This document shows positions 8,287 to 17,461 of a stretch of 40,977 nt of DNA, in pieces. The notes under the pieces were generated by a model. That model had not been told where the DNA came from and searched no databases. It saw only the letters and a program-made list of their open reading frames with translations. Every line of letters begins with the position of its first letter. The stretch's first letter is position 1. The stretch is from an uncultured Oscillibacter sp. (lineage in GTDB: Bacteria; Bacillota; Clostridia; Oscillospirales; Oscillospiraceae): positions 1 to 40,977 of the forward strand of contig CAJUJW010000020.1 in NCBI GenBank assembly GCA_910586735.1, read 5' to 3'. The position numbers were made by a program, and so were the translations under genes.

Positions 8287-9558
8287 TTATAATTCGATCA
8301 TTTCCAAAATCCAGTTTATCCAACCGATCACCGTAGAAGAACGACGCAAGTATGTACTGTCGGCCTCTACGCGATAGAGGCTTGAACGCTTCATTAACTG
8401 AACGATTGTCTGCTTATCTGGCATTACCCCATTTTGCAAATGAAGCCTCAGTGTTTCATTGAATACCTTGTGCATCAAAATTTGTGCCGCAATTGCAAGC
8501 TGACGTTCTCTATATCCCAGCCCCATAATGTACTCTCCACATGTGGAAAGCTGAAATAGAATATTGCCGTTTTCATCCTGCTCTTTATCGATTAGATTTA
8601 GGTAACGCCCCGCATCTGTGTAATAATTTGTTTGCCGTTCATCAAAGGCATACTCTGATGTAATTTCTTGCTTTGTCATTGGCTTTTCGTTGAGTAACTC
8701 CATCAGATTGACGATCCGGGACATACGATCTGCTTGCGGAAACGAGATATCAGGTTCTGTTGCAATCGGCACTGTTCTTAATAGGTTCTCAATATCGGAG
8801 AGGCAAATTTCTGTAGCAATCATATAATTTTTCTGCTTAATCAGTTGAAGAGAATTATAACTCCGGGAATCTTCAAACTGGTATTGATAGAGGGAAAATA
8901 TTCCATTGGAGAAAATCAAAAAGACAGGCTTTACCTTTTTGATTACTCTATTGCTCCAAACACGGAACGGATAATAAAGCTGCCGGATAAGAAAATCGTC
9001 AGATAAGTCTCGCTTAGCCTCAAATAAAGAGAGGTATTGAATTCCCTCATATGCCGCGTCGATTTCGATTTGAGAATTGTTTACCGCAATATTCTTTGTG
9101 CCGAACGCTGTGTTAATATTAAACGAAAAGCTGCCGGAACTCATTCGCCCGCTGACCGTTGGCACAAGGCCATCATCTTCCAAGAAATCGCTCAGCACCC
9201 CGCAGGCATTGGCGCAATTCAGGGCAATCGCTTCGCTTACGAGGAACTGCGGAATCAAACTTTGAATGTGGGATGGAATCGAAATTCTCTGGACTTCAGG
9301 CGAAGGTTCTTCAAACTCTTTATAAGCAGAAAAAGATGCGATCACATAATCCCCACGCGTTATGGGAAGAATTGAGAGATCATTTTCTGCAAAAACAGCC
9401 GGAAGATTTATTCTGTGGTCGAACTTTGTCATGAACCGGGGTTCTCTAAACTCCTTAATCTGATTTGCGGATATAATAAACTGCCCGTTTTTCTTGACTT
9501 CTGCAAGAATATGGTACTTATCAAATAGATTCTTCCATGCGGTATCATTCATACCCAT
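8287..9558 (-). CDS. Type II restriction endonuclease (PD-(D/E)xK type)
   Basis: The 423-residue product overlaps the end of the adenine methylase gene by 14 bases, the classic arrangement of a type II restriction-modification pair. A PD-(D/E)xK active site can be read as D167 in QIEIDAAY followed by E180-A-K182 in LFEAKRD, then RQLYYPFRVW. The C-terminal part resembles a winged helix region. It should cut unmodified DNA at the site protected by its partner. Base composition is clearly more AT-rich than the flanking sugar genes, and codon use differs, which suggests acquisition by transfer. The start at 9558 has GGAGGTG about 13 bases upstream; an internal ATG at 9549 is possible. Confidence 0.8.
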   Translation of the reverse strand: MGMNDTAWKNLFDKYHILAEVKKNGQFIISANQIKEFREPRFMTKFDHRINLPAVFAENDLSILPITRGDYVIASFSAYKEFEEPSPEVQRISIPSHIQSLIPQFLVSEAIALNCANACGVLSDFLEDDGLVPTVSGRMSSGSFSFNINTAFGTKNIAVNNSQIEIDAAYEGIQYLSLFEAKRDLSDDFLIRQLYYPFRVWSNRVIKKVKPVFLIFSNGIFSLYQYQFEDSRSYNSLQLIKQKNYMIATEICLSDIENLLRTVPIATEPDISFPQADRMSRIVNLMELLNEKPMTKQEITSEYAFDERQTNYYTDAGRYLNLIDKEQDENGNILFQLSTCGEYIMGLGYRERQLAIAAQILMHKVFNETLRLHLQNGVMPDKQTIVQLMKRSSLYRVEADSTYLRRSSTVIGWINWILEMIEL

Positions 9559-10387
9559 AATTTCTGATAAGCACCTCCTCTATTGCACCTCGCTTGCTTG
9601 CGTCCGCATTAATTACTCGTTTGGCTTTCACAAAGTCAATATTATACTCTCGGTACAGATCTTTAATGAAATCTGTTGCCGAATTTGAAAGCATAAATTT
9701 TATGCCGCGCCGCGTTAAGTTATCGCAGCATTGTTTCAACCTGATTTGTTCGCTTCTGCCAAATCCGCCTTTATTGTAGCCTGTAAAACTTGCAGTATCA
9801 GAAACCGGATCATAGGGTGGGTCAAGATATACAAACCCCCCCCTTCCAACCCGGTCTAATGTCGCGGAAAAATCTTCACTGAAAAAGGTAATGCCGCTGG
9901 ATGCAAAATACTTGCTTACCGCACGTAAAATTGGCTCGTTTAAAATGTTAGGATTTTTGTAATGCCCAAATGGAGAGTTAAACTCCCCAGAGGAATTAAC
10001 CCGAAACAGTCCATTGAAGCAGGTCTTGTTCAAATAAATCAATCTCGAAGCGCGCTCAACCTTTGACATCGCTTGATAGGCTGCTTTATCTCTGTCCAGG
10101 TCTCTTATCTTGTAATAATATTCTGAGGTATTTTCGTGTTTTTTGAGATCGTCAATCAGCGATTCAACGTCATCGCGAATTACCTCATAAACCGCAATTA
10201 AATCCGCATTTAAATCGTTCACGATCGCTTTAGATGGCTGTATTGAAAACAGTACGGCTCCACCGCCTAAGAAAGGTTCACAATAGGATGTAATCCGCTC
10301 AGGAAGCCGGGGGATAATTTCGTCCAGAAGCTGGCGTTTCCCGCCAACCCATTTGACAATTGGCACAACCAGCCTGTTTTTAGGCAA
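9545..10387 (-). CDS. D12-class DNA adenine N6-methyltransferase (Dam-like)
   Basis: The 280-residue product methylates adenine in a specific DNA site using S-adenosylmethionine. Motif X/I elements are IVKWVGGKRQLL and EPFLGGGAVLF near the N-terminus, and motif IV is DPPY at residues 189-192, an order typical of the alpha/D12 class that includes Dam and M.DpnII. A GATC target is likely from the class but not proven. The start is a TTG at 10387 behind a run AAGGGGGGGGAG; a GTG at codon 8 is an alternative. It protects the host from the overlapping endonuclease gene. It is AT-rich like that gene. Confidence 0.88.
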   Translation of the reverse strand: MPKNRLVVPIVKWVGGKRQLLDEIIPRLPERITSYCEPFLGGGAVLFSIQPSKAIVNDLNADLIAVYEVIRDDVESLIDDLKKHENTSEYYYKIRDLDRDKAAYQAMSKVERASRLIYLNKTCFNGLFRVNSSGEFNSPFGHYKNPNILNEPILRAVSKYFASSGITFFSEDFSATLDRVGRGGFVYLDPPYDPVSDTASFTGYNKGGFGRSEQIRLKQCCDNLTRRGIKFMLSNSATDFIKDLYREYNIDFVKAKRVINADASKRGAIEEVLIRNYGYE

Positions 10388-10471
10388 TGCTCCCCCCCCT
10401 TTTTGGATCGATTTTTGTCATTATACCAAAAAAGCAATTATTTTACAAGGTCTTCATCTTACAAATTAGGT

Positions 10472-10515
10472 CTCCTAAAAACACTCACCTCGCTTTGGAC
10501 GGGGTGAGTGTTTTT
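10472..10515 (-). terminator. Terminator of the alpha-glucan operon
   Basis: A 13-bp stem (10477-10489 with 10503-10515) reads on the minus strand into a T-run. It lies between the GH13 stop and the methylase start and separates the LacI-MalQ-GlgP-GH13 operon from the restriction-modification genes. The interval 10388-10636 holds no gene; it is AT-rich near the methylase. Confidence 0.8.
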
Positions 10516-10636
10516 CAAGCGCTCCAAAAGACTTAGCTTAATGACATTGAATCTGTATCCTACCGCTTTGATTCCATGCCTATGGATTTATGGGATTTCT
10601 CGGTTCTCAAGGTGCCGCAGACACTTTCTTTCCCCG

Positions 10637-11932
10637 TCACCGGGCCATCCGGGCAGCCTCAAAGACAATGGGGTCCCCCTGGCAGCGCACCCTGCCGAAT
10701 TTGACTTCTATTTCGCCCTCCCCGGCCAGGTTGGGATACCGGCCGTCGGGGGCGTCCACCGCCACCGGGGCCCGGGTTCCCCGCACGCTGAACACGCCGG
10801 TGAGCTGCCGGCCCCCCGCCCAGTGGACGGCCTGGAGGATGTCCCCCGCCAGGGCCCGGACATGGTACGCGCCGTCCGCCAGCAATGGGTGCTTCTTCAT
10901 CCGGCTGAGCCGCCGCAGCTCCTCCCCCCGGTCCGGCCCGGAGGTCCAGTCCACGCTGTCCTTGTCGAAGAGGCTGGGCAGGTGGACGCAGCTTCGCTCC
11001 TGGCCCCCGTAGAGCAGGGTCATCCCCTTCTGGAAGTACAGAAAGGCCGTCCAGTTGGCCAGGGACTTCCCGTCTGGAATCAGGAAAGCCGCCCGAAGCC
11101 GGTCGTGGTTCTCCAGGAAGCGCAGCTTCACATAGTTCTCCGGGTATGTATACTCCTGGCGGTTCAGGGCCTCCGCGTAGGCGCGGAGGCTTCCCTTCCC
11201 CTCCAGGTAATCCTGAAAACACTGGAAGACATCGTACTCATAACTGATGTCAAAAGCCTGGTAAATCTCCGAATCGGAGAGGATGGCGTGACCATCGGCC
11301 CGGCCCCCGGCCACAAAGTCCGGCTCCACGGACTCTGCCAGCCAGAGGCAGCCGGGGCGCACCGCCTCCACCTCCTCCCGGGCCCGCAGCCAGAAGGCCA
11401 GGGGCACCACCGGGGCCACGTCGCAGCGGAAGCCGTCCACCATGGACGCCCAGTATTTCAGCGTCTCGATCTGATAGTCCCACAGCGCCGGTTTGGCGTA
11501 GTCCAGGTCCACCACGTCCGTCCAGTCGCCGAAGCGGTTGCCGGGGCGGCCCTCCGGCCCCCGGTAAAACCAATCCGGGTGGTTCCGCATCAGCCAGGAG
11601 TCCGGCGAGGTGTGGTTGTACACCACGTCGATGATGCACTTCATCCCCAGGCCGTGGATATCCTCCACCAGCCGCCGGAAATCCTCCAGCGTGCCGAGCT
11701 CCGGGTTCACGGCCCGGTAGTCGGAGATGGCGTAGGGGCTGCCGAGAGTACCCTTCCGGGCCCCGGCCCCGATGGGGTGGATGGGCAGCAGCCAGATGAT
11801 GTCCGCCCCCAGGGCTTTGACGCGCCCCAGGTCCCGGCGCAGGGCCTCAAAGGTGCCCTCCGCCGTGTGGTTGCGGACGTAGACCGAGTACAGTACCTGA
11901 TTGCGCAGAGTCTTGGATGTTGTAACCGCCAT
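10637..11932 (-). CDS. GH13 alpha-amylase family glycosidase
   Basis: The 431-residue product is a cytoplasmic GH13 enzyme acting on alpha-glucans. Conserved regions appear in order: region I IIDVVYNHTS, region II with the nucleophile in DGFRCDVAP, region III with the acid in CLWLAESVEP, and region IV RFLENHD. There is no signal peptide, and it is short, with only a small C-terminal beta domain. GGGAGGA precedes the ATG at a normal distance. It is the last gene of the operon, 25 bases after glycogen phosphorylase. Exact specificity (maltodextrin hydrolase, amylase or glucosyltransferase) cannot be read from these motifs. Confidence 0.88.
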   Translation of the reverse strand: MAVTTSKTLRNQVLYSVYVRNHTAEGTFEALRRDLGRVKALGADIIWLLPIHPIGAGARKGTLGSPYAISDYRAVNPELGTLEDFRRLVEDIHGLGMKCIIDVVYNHTSPDSWLMRNHPDWFYRGPEGRPGNRFGDWTDVVDLDYAKPALWDYQIETLKYWASMVDGFRCDVAPVVPLAFWLRAREEVEAVRPGCLWLAESVEPDFVAGGRADGHAILSDSEIYQAFDISYEYDVFQCFQDYLEGKGSLRAYAEALNRQEYTYPENYVKLRFLENHDRLRAAFLIPDGKSLANWTAFLYFQKGMTLLYGGQERSCVHLPSLFDKDSVDWTSGPDRGEELRRLSRMKKHPLLADGAYHVRALAGDILQAVHWAGGRQLTGVFSVRGTRAPVAVDAPDGRYPNLAGEGEIEVKFGRVRCQGDPIVFEAARMAR

Positions 11933-11957
11933 AAGCTCGTTCCTCCCAAACGCCGGA

Positions 11958-14237
11958 TTACGCCAGGCGCCAGATGTCCTCGTTGTACTGCCGGATGGTC
12001 CGGTCGGAGGAGAAGTAGCCGGACTTGGCGATGTTGACCAGCATCTTCTTGGCCCAGGCCCGGCGGTCTCCGTAGGAGTACAGGCAGCGCTCCTTGGCGG
12101 CGGTGTACGCCTCCGTGTCCAGCAGGGCCATGAACCAGTCCTTGGTCTTCATGTCCCTCCACAGCAGGGAGAGCTCCGCCGGGTCCCCGATGGACAGCAG
12201 TTCCGGGGAGACCAGGAAGTCCACCAGCTCCTCCACCGCCGGACGGTGGTAGTAGTCCAGGGGGCGGTAGGCCCGGCCGTCGGGCTCGTCTCCCCGGTAG
12301 AGCCGGATCACCTCGCCGCTGGGCGCGCCGAAGGTGAAGATGTTCTCCCGGCCCACCAGCTGGGCGATTTCCACGTTGGCCCCGTCCAGGGTGCCCAGGG
12401 TCACAGCCCCGTTGGCCATGAATTTCATGTTGCCCGTGCCGCTGGCCTCCTTGGAGGCCAGAGAAATCTGCTCGGAGATATCACAGGCGGGAATCAGCCG
12501 CTCGGCCCAGGTGACGTTGTAGTTCTCCACCATGGCCACCCGCAGCCAGGGCCGGACCTGGGGGTCCCGGTCGATGAGCTTTTGCAGGCAGAGAATCAGG
12601 TGGATGATCCGCTTCGCCATGACGTAGGCCGGGGCCGCCTTGGCGCCGAAGAGGACGGTGACGGGCTGCCGGGGCAGCTTTCCCGCCTTGATGTCCAGGT
12701 ATTTGCGGATGACGTACAGGGCGTTCATCTGCTGGCGCTTGTACTCGTGGAGGCGCTTCACCTGCACGTCGAAGATGGACTCCGGGTCCAGGTCCAGCCC
12801 CTGCTCGGCCTTGAGGGCCGCCGCCAGGCGGCGCTTGTTGTCCTGTTTGACCTCCAGCAGGCGGTCCAGCACCGCCTGGTCCTCCTGGAAGTCCAGCAGC
12901 TTCTCCAGCTCTCCGGCGTCCCGCCGCCAGTCGGGGCCGGCGCACTGGTCCAGCAGGGCCGCCAGGCCCGGGTTGCAGACCTCCAGCCAGCGGCGGAGGG
13001 TCACGCCGTTGGTCTTGTTGTTGAACTTCTCCGGGTAGAGGTCGTAGAAGGGCTTCAGCTCGGAATTTTTCAGAATCTCCGTGTGGAGGGCCGCCACGCC
13101 ATTGACGGAGAAGCCGTAGTGAATGTCCATGTGGGCCATGTGGACCCGGTCCTCCCCGTCGATGATGGCCGTGGCCGGGTCGGGGTGGACCTCCTTGTCC
13201 CGGCGGTCCAGCTCCCGGATGACGGGGACCAGCCCCGGGGCCGCCTTCTCGATGAAGGCCAGGGGCCACTTCTCCAGGGCCTCCGCCAGGATGGTGTGGT
13301 TGGTATAGGCGCAGGTCCGCCGCACCTGGTCCAGGGCGCCGTCAAAACTCATGCCCCGGTCCGTCAGCAGGCGGATGAGCTCGGGGATGACCATGGAGGG
13401 GTGGGTGTCGTTGATCTGGATAACCACGTGGTCCGCCAGGGTCTCCGGGGCGTATCCCCGCTCCTCCAGCTCCTGGAGGATCAGCTGGGCCCCGGCGGAG
13501 ACCATGAAATACTGCTGGTACACCCGGAGGAGCCGCCCGGCGTCGTCGCTGTCGTCGGGGTAGAGAAAGGCCGTCAGGCAGTGGGCGATGTCCCCCTTGT
13601 CGAAGGAAATACCCTCCTGGGGCGGCGGGGCGGGCTGGGTCACGTCGAAGAGGTGCAGCCGGTTGGCGCACCCGGAACCCGCGCCGGGGACGGCGATGTC
13701 GTACAGCGCCGCCTCCAGGTCAAAGCCGCCGAAGGGCACCGTGAAGCGCTTCCCCGTGGGAATCAGCCAGCTCTCCGGCTGAATCCAGGGGTCCGGGGAC
13801 TCGGTCTGGCGGTCCTCCTCAAATTTCTGCTTGAACAATCCGTAGTGATAGTTCAGGCCCACGCCGTCCCCGGGCAGGCCCAGGGCGGCGATGGAGTCCA
13901 GGAAGCAGGCCGCCAGGCGGCCCAGCCCGCCGTTGCCCAGGGAGGGCTCGGGCTCCAGGGACTCCAGAGCCCCCAGGTCCCGGCCCAGGTCCGCCAGAAG
14001 CTCCTTGGCCTCGCCGTAGAGGCCCAGGGCCAGCAGGTTGTTGCTCAGCAGACGGCCCATCAAAAATTCCGCGGAGAAGTAATACAGCTTCCGCTCCCCC
14101 GCCGGGGCGGGGCGGTTCTGTGCCGCCCGCCGGGTCAGCAGGAGCAGGGCCTCGTAGAGCTGGCGGCCGTCGCACTGCCGGGGCTGGAGGCCGAAGCGCT
14201 CCTGGGTGAGCTGAGAGAGTTGTTCGTTCAGACGCAT
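11958..14237 (-). CDS. glgP: Glycogen/maltodextrin phosphorylase
   Basis: The 759-residue product releases glucose-1-phosphate from the non-reducing ends of alpha-1,4-glucans. The pyridoxal-phosphate site is visible in EASGTGNMKFMANGA (lysine of GNMKF), followed by GTLDGANVEI. Other family landmarks are NLLALGLYGEA, GNGGLGRLAACFLDS, NDTHPSMVIPEL and KRLHEYKRQ. It is somewhat shorter than E. coli GlgP (about 800). It starts 21 bases after malQ, and the pair makes the standard cytosolic route: MalQ lengthens short maltodextrins and the phosphorylase shortens them. Confidence 0.93.
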   Translation of the reverse strand: MRLNEQLSQLTQERFGLQPRQCDGRQLYEALLLLTRRAAQNRPAPAGERKLYYFSAEFLMGRLLSNNLLALGLYGEAKELLADLGRDLGALESLEPEPSLGNGGLGRLAACFLDSIAALGLPGDGVGLNYHYGLFKQKFEEDRQTESPDPWIQPESWLIPTGKRFTVPFGGFDLEAALYDIAVPGAGSGCANRLHLFDVTQPAPPPQEGISFDKGDIAHCLTAFLYPDDSDDAGRLLRVYQQYFMVSAGAQLILQELEERGYAPETLADHVVIQINDTHPSMVIPELIRLLTDRGMSFDGALDQVRRTCAYTNHTILAEALEKWPLAFIEKAAPGLVPVIRELDRRDKEVHPDPATAIIDGEDRVHMAHMDIHYGFSVNGVAALHTEILKNSELKPFYDLYPEKFNNKTNGVTLRRWLEVCNPGLAALLDQCAGPDWRRDAGELEKLLDFQEDQAVLDRLLEVKQDNKRRLAAALKAEQGLDLDPESIFDVQVKRLHEYKRQQMNALYVIRKYLDIKAGKLPRQPVTVLFGAKAAPAYVMAKRIIHLILCLQKLIDRDPQVRPWLRVAMVENYNVTWAERLIPACDISEQISLASKEASGTGNMKFMANGAVTLGTLDGANVEIAQLVGRENIFTFGAPSGEVIRLYRGDEPDGRAYRPLDYYHRPAVEELVDFLVSPELLSIGDPAELSLLWRDMKTKDWFMALLDTEAYTAAKERCLYSYGDRRAWAKKMLVNIAKSGYFSSDRTIRQYNEDIWRLA

Positions 14238-14258
14238 GGGAATTCACATCCTCATTTT

Positions 14259-15761
14259 TTATTCTTTATTTTTTCCTGCCTGGGGCAGGCGCTGGTAAAC
14301 CCGTGTCTCCCGGTACAGCCGCCGGGAGAGCCTCTTGTCAAATGTACCCGGCAGGGCCCGCCACCGCCAGTTGTTCCCCAGGGTCGCGGGCGTGTTCATC
14401 CGGGCCTCGCTGCCCAGGCCCAGCAGGTCCTGGAACTGGATCACGGCCAGGTCGGCGGGGCTGGCCCAGACGGAGCGGATCATGCCCCAGTGATAGCCCT
14501 CCCGCTTGTTCAGGCGGAGGTACGCCTTGGCATAGGCCGCATCCTCCTTTGGGGCGGAGGCCATCCAGCCCTGGATGGTGTCGTTGTCGTGGGTCCCGGC
14601 GTAGGCCACGCAGTGGGCCGGGTAGCCGTGGGGCAGAAAGCCGCTGTCGGTGTCCCGGCTGTCAAAGGCGCACTCCAGCACCTTCATGCCCGGATAGCCG
14701 GACTCCTCCAGGAGCCTGCGCACCGAGGGCGTGAGAAAGCCCAGGTCCTCGGCGATGATGTCCTTCTTCCCCAGGACCCTGTTCACCGTCTGGAAGAACT
14801 CGATGCCGGGGCCGGGACGCCAGCGGCCGTTCCGGGCCGTGGGCTCCCCGTAGGGGATGGCGTAGTAGGAGTCGAAGCCCCGGAAGTGGTCGATGCGCAA
14901 GGTGTCGTACAGCCGGAACTGGAAGGCGATCCGGCGCAGCCACCAGGCGTAGCCATCCTCCTTCATCCGTTCCCAGTCGAACAGCGGGGTCCCCCACAGC
15001 TGGCCGTCCAGGGCGAAGTCGTCCGGGGGACAGCCCGCCACCTCCGTGGGCAAACCATGCCCGTCCAGCTGGAACAGCGCGGGGTTCGCCCAGACATCGG
15101 CGCTGTCCCCGGCCACGTAGATGGGCAGATCCCCGATGATGGAGACACCCAGGCCGTTGACATAGCCCTTCCAGTCGTCCCACTGGCGGAAGAAGAGGTA
15201 TTGAACGGCCTTCCAAAAGGCGGTCTCCCCCGCCAGGTCCCGCCGGGCCCGCTCCAGGGCGGCGGGGCGGCGCAGCCGCAGCTCCTCGGGCCACTGGAAC
15301 CAGCAGGCCCCGCCGTGGGCCTCCTTCAGGGCCATGAACAGCGCGTAGTCCTCCAGCCACTCCGCCTGTCCGGCGCAGAAGGCGGCGAACTCCGGCCGCT
15401 CCTGGGCCAGCAGCCGGGCACAGGCCCTGCGCAGAACGGGATAGCGGTTCTGATACAGCAGTCCGTAATCCACCCGCGCCGGGTCCTCCCCCCAGTCCAG
15501 GCTCTGGAACTCCGAGGGCTCCAGCAGTCCCTCCGCCGCCAGGGCGTCCAGGTCGATGAAATAGGGGTTCCCGGCGAAGGAGGAAAAGGACTGATAGGGC
15601 GAGTCCCCAAAGCTGGTGGGGCCCGCGGGCAGAATCTGCCAGCAGCTCTGTCCGCCCGCCGCCAGGAAGTCCGCGAACCTCCGGGCCTCCAGGCCCAGGG
15701 TGCCGATGCCCCAGGGAGAGGGCAGCGAGGAGATGGGCATCAAAATGCCGGATCGTCTCAT
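14259..15761 (-). CDS. malQ: 4-alpha-glucanotransferase (amylomaltase)
   Basis: The 500-residue product transfers maltosyl units between maltodextrins. The start at 15761 is chosen because the homologous N-terminus MRRSGILMPISSLPSPWGIG begins there, with AGGTG just upstream. GH77 marks are the nucleophile region LRIDHFRGFDSYYAIP, the acid/base in DIIAEDLGFLTP, and the third aspartate in YAGTHDNDTIQGW. The length fits the short, single-domain GH77 form of Gram-positives. It lies 32 bases after the repressor gene. Confidence 0.93.
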   Translation of the reverse strand: MRRSGILMPISSLPSPWGIGTLGLEARRFADFLAAGGQSCWQILPAGPTSFGDSPYQSFSSFAGNPYFIDLDALAAEGLLEPSEFQSLDWGEDPARVDYGLLYQNRYPVLRRACARLLAQERPEFAAFCAGQAEWLEDYALFMALKEAHGGACWFQWPEELRLRRPAALERARRDLAGETAFWKAVQYLFFRQWDDWKGYVNGLGVSIIGDLPIYVAGDSADVWANPALFQLDGHGLPTEVAGCPPDDFALDGQLWGTPLFDWERMKEDGYAWWLRRIAFQFRLYDTLRIDHFRGFDSYYAIPYGEPTARNGRWRPGPGIEFFQTVNRVLGKKDIIAEDLGFLTPSVRRLLEESGYPGMKVLECAFDSRDTDSGFLPHGYPAHCVAYAGTHDNDTIQGWMASAPKEDAAYAKAYLRLNKREGYHWGMIRSVWASPADLAVIQFQDLLGLGSEARMNTPATLGNNWRWRALPGTFDKRLSRRLYRETRVYQRLPQAGKNKE

Positions 15762-15793
15762 ATTGGGATCACCTGTTTCCATGTTGATATGGC

Positions 15794-16819
15794 TCAGCCC
15801 GCGCTGCCCAGGGAGAGGCGGGCCACGCTCTCCCCCTGGATGAGCCGGAAGGGAATCAGCTCGTGGACCGGGCGGCCGCACCCCAGGACGATGCCCCGGA
15901 GGAGGGTCTCCACCCCCCGCTCGGCCAGCCGCTGGGTGTCCTGCTGAACGGTGGTCAGCCGGGGCAGGGAGTATTGGCCGATGACGATGCCGTCATAGCC
16001 CACCACGGAAATGTCCTCCGGCACCCGCCGCCCCTGGTCCCGCAGGGCCCGGATAGCCCCCAGGGCCATCACGTCGCTGACGGCGAAAATGGCGGTCAGG
16101 TCGGGCCGGCGGCGCAGAAGCCGCAGCGTGGCAGCGTAGGCGTCGGGCATGGAGTACCGGCAGGGCTCGTACTGCTGGTCCGCGTCAAAGGGCAGCCCCA
16201 GTCGGCGGCAGGCCTCCAGGCAGCCGGTGAGGCGGCTGCTGCTGATCTGGGCGAAGGACCGGTTTCCCCCCAGCAGGCCGATGTGCCTGTGCCCCTGCCC
16301 CGCCAGGAGGCGGATCACCTGCTCCGCCGCCGCGCCGTCGTCGGTGGTGAAGGAGGACAAATTGTCAAAGCCCAGGTCCCGGGCCGTGTTGGTCAGCAAC
16401 ACGCTGGGGACGGTGATGGGGGCGAAGCCCGCCCTGAACAGCTCCAGGTCCCCGCCCAGGAAGACAAAGCCCCTGGGGCGGCGCTCCCGGTGGAGCCGGA
16501 GGGCGCAGGCCACCTCGTCGGCGTCCTCGTCCAGATAGTAAACGGCGGCGTCCTGCCCCGCGTCCAGCAATAGGGCCTGGATTTTCTCCACCAGGTCGGC
16601 AAAGAGCATGTTCATGGTTCCCTTGACCACCACGGCGATGCTGCTTTCCGTCTGCTGCTTCAGGTGTTTGGCGTTGGCGTTGGGCTGAAAGCCCTGTTCC
16701 TTCACCACCGCCATCACCCGCCGCCGGGTCTTCTCGCTGACATCGGGGTGCCCGTTAAGGACGCGGGACACGGTGGCCACGCCGCACCCGGAGAGCCGGG
16801 CGATATCTTTAATAGTCAA
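15794..16819 (-). CDS. LacI/GalR-family transcription repressor
   Basis: The 341-residue product has the LacI helix-turn-helix at its N-terminus (TIKDIARLSGCGVATVSRVL) and a hinge (PNANAKHL), then a periplasmic-binding-type ligand domain. The TTG at 16819 is chosen because AGGAGGG lies 7 bases upstream and the family N-terminus begins exactly there; longer in-frame readings would pass through its own operators. It leads the alpha-glucan operon and probably represses its own promoter until a maltodextrin-type inducer binds. Confidence 0.92.
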   Translation of the reverse strand: MTIKDIARLSGCGVATVSRVLNGHPDVSEKTRRRVMAVVKEQGFQPNANAKHLKQQTESSIAVVVKGTMNMLFADLVEKIQALLLDAGQDAAVYYLDEDADEVACALRLHRERRPRGFVFLGGDLELFRAGFAPITVPSVLLTNTARDLGFDNLSSFTTDDGAAAEQVIRLLAGQGHRHIGLLGGNRSFAQISSSRLTGCLEACRRLGLPFDADQQYEPCRYSMPDAYAATLRLLRRRPDLTAIFAVSDVMALGAIRALRDQGRRVPEDISVVGYDGIVIGQYSLPRLTTVQQDTQRLAERGVETLLRGIVLGCGRPVHELIPFRLIQGESVARLSLGSAG

Positions 16820-16877
16820 GCCGTGTCCCTCCTCTCCTCCGGTATCGGGCAGTCTTACCGCTGTCATCCAAAAATAC

Positions 16878-16915
16878 GGAAACGCTTCTGGAACCGTTAT
16901 TGGAAACGATTCCAA
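16878..16915 (-). promoter_or_regulatory. Two LacI-type operators
   Basis: TTGGAAACGATTCCAA (16900-16915) is a near-perfect palindrome with 6-bp arms around a central CG, and GGAAACGCTTCT (16878-16889) is a second related site. Both lie just downstream of the -10 box, where a bound repressor would block transcription. The sequence is also compatible with a CcpA cre site. Confidence 0.75.
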
Positions 16916-16928
16916 ATTGACCGGCCTT

Positions 16929-16957
16929 ATTATAGCAGTCTCTCTCCGCAAATGCAA
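16929..16957 (-). promoter_or_regulatory. Promoter of the LacI-malQ-glgP-GH13 operon
   Basis: On the minus strand, TTGCAT (16952-16957) and a perfect TATAAT (16929-16934) are spaced by exactly 17 bases, directly upstream of the operators. Confidence 0.8.
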
Positions 16958-17090
16958 GAAGAAATTTCAGCTTTTGGAAGAAACTGGAGATTCAGAAAAA
17001 CCGGCCCTCCCCTTTTGGAGAAAATCCCCAGTCCAGTATGCCCCCTTCCCTTGGGAATAGTCGGGGTCTGCCGGCAGGAGAATAATTGAC

Positions 17091-17250
17091 AATGGACAAT
17101 TGATAATGTATAGGTTCTACCAGGAGAAGGGGGGGCCAGGAGGCGCAGGCCGCCGAGGGCGGCGGCCCCTACGGGGTGTTCTGCCGATAGGAGCAGGAAC
17201 CCAGGGGACGGGCGGCAGATTGCCGCCCCTGCAGGCTATTCTGCCGATAG
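17091..17250. repeat. Dispersed intergenic repeat, copies B and C
   Basis: No gene lies between the repressor promoter and the chemotaxis promoter (16958-17368). It contains AATGGACAATTGATAATG (17091-17108), then two imperfect units of about 60 bases (17131-17190 and 17191-17250), each with a GC hairpin and ending TTCTGCCGATAG. In reverse complement this repeats the layout of positions 1-125. From 17251 to 17368 I see nothing more than GC-rich sequence. Confidence 0.65.
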
Positions 17251-17368
17251 AAGGCGGTAGGAGAACAAGCCCCGCCGCCCGTCAGGGCGTGTACCAGCCC
17301 TTCCCCCCGGGGAGCCCCCCCACCAACTCCCCCCTCGAAAAAAAGCGAAGCGCCCCCAAACCTCCATC

Positions 17369-17397
17369 TTGCGTTTCCCCTCCCCACCTGATATAAT
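17369..17397 (+). promoter_or_regulatory. Sigma-A promoter of the chemotaxis receptor
   Basis: TTGCGT (17369-17374) and TATAAT (17392-17397) are spaced by 17 bases, about 60 bases before the start codon. Confidence 0.65.
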
Positions 17398-17461
17398 ACA
17401 AAAGGTCTGCGGGGCCCCGCCCCGCCTTGCACACAAATATTGTATATGAGGGAGTCTTGTC

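Noticed and set aside
11901..15947. 1348-codon plus-strand open frame opposite glgP and malQ
   Set aside because: Spans two well supported genes antisense and reads across their intergenic gap; no domain signal.
17131..17250. CRISPR-like array
   Set aside because: Only two imperfect 60-base units without unique spacers, and no cas genes; it belongs to the dispersed repeat family.
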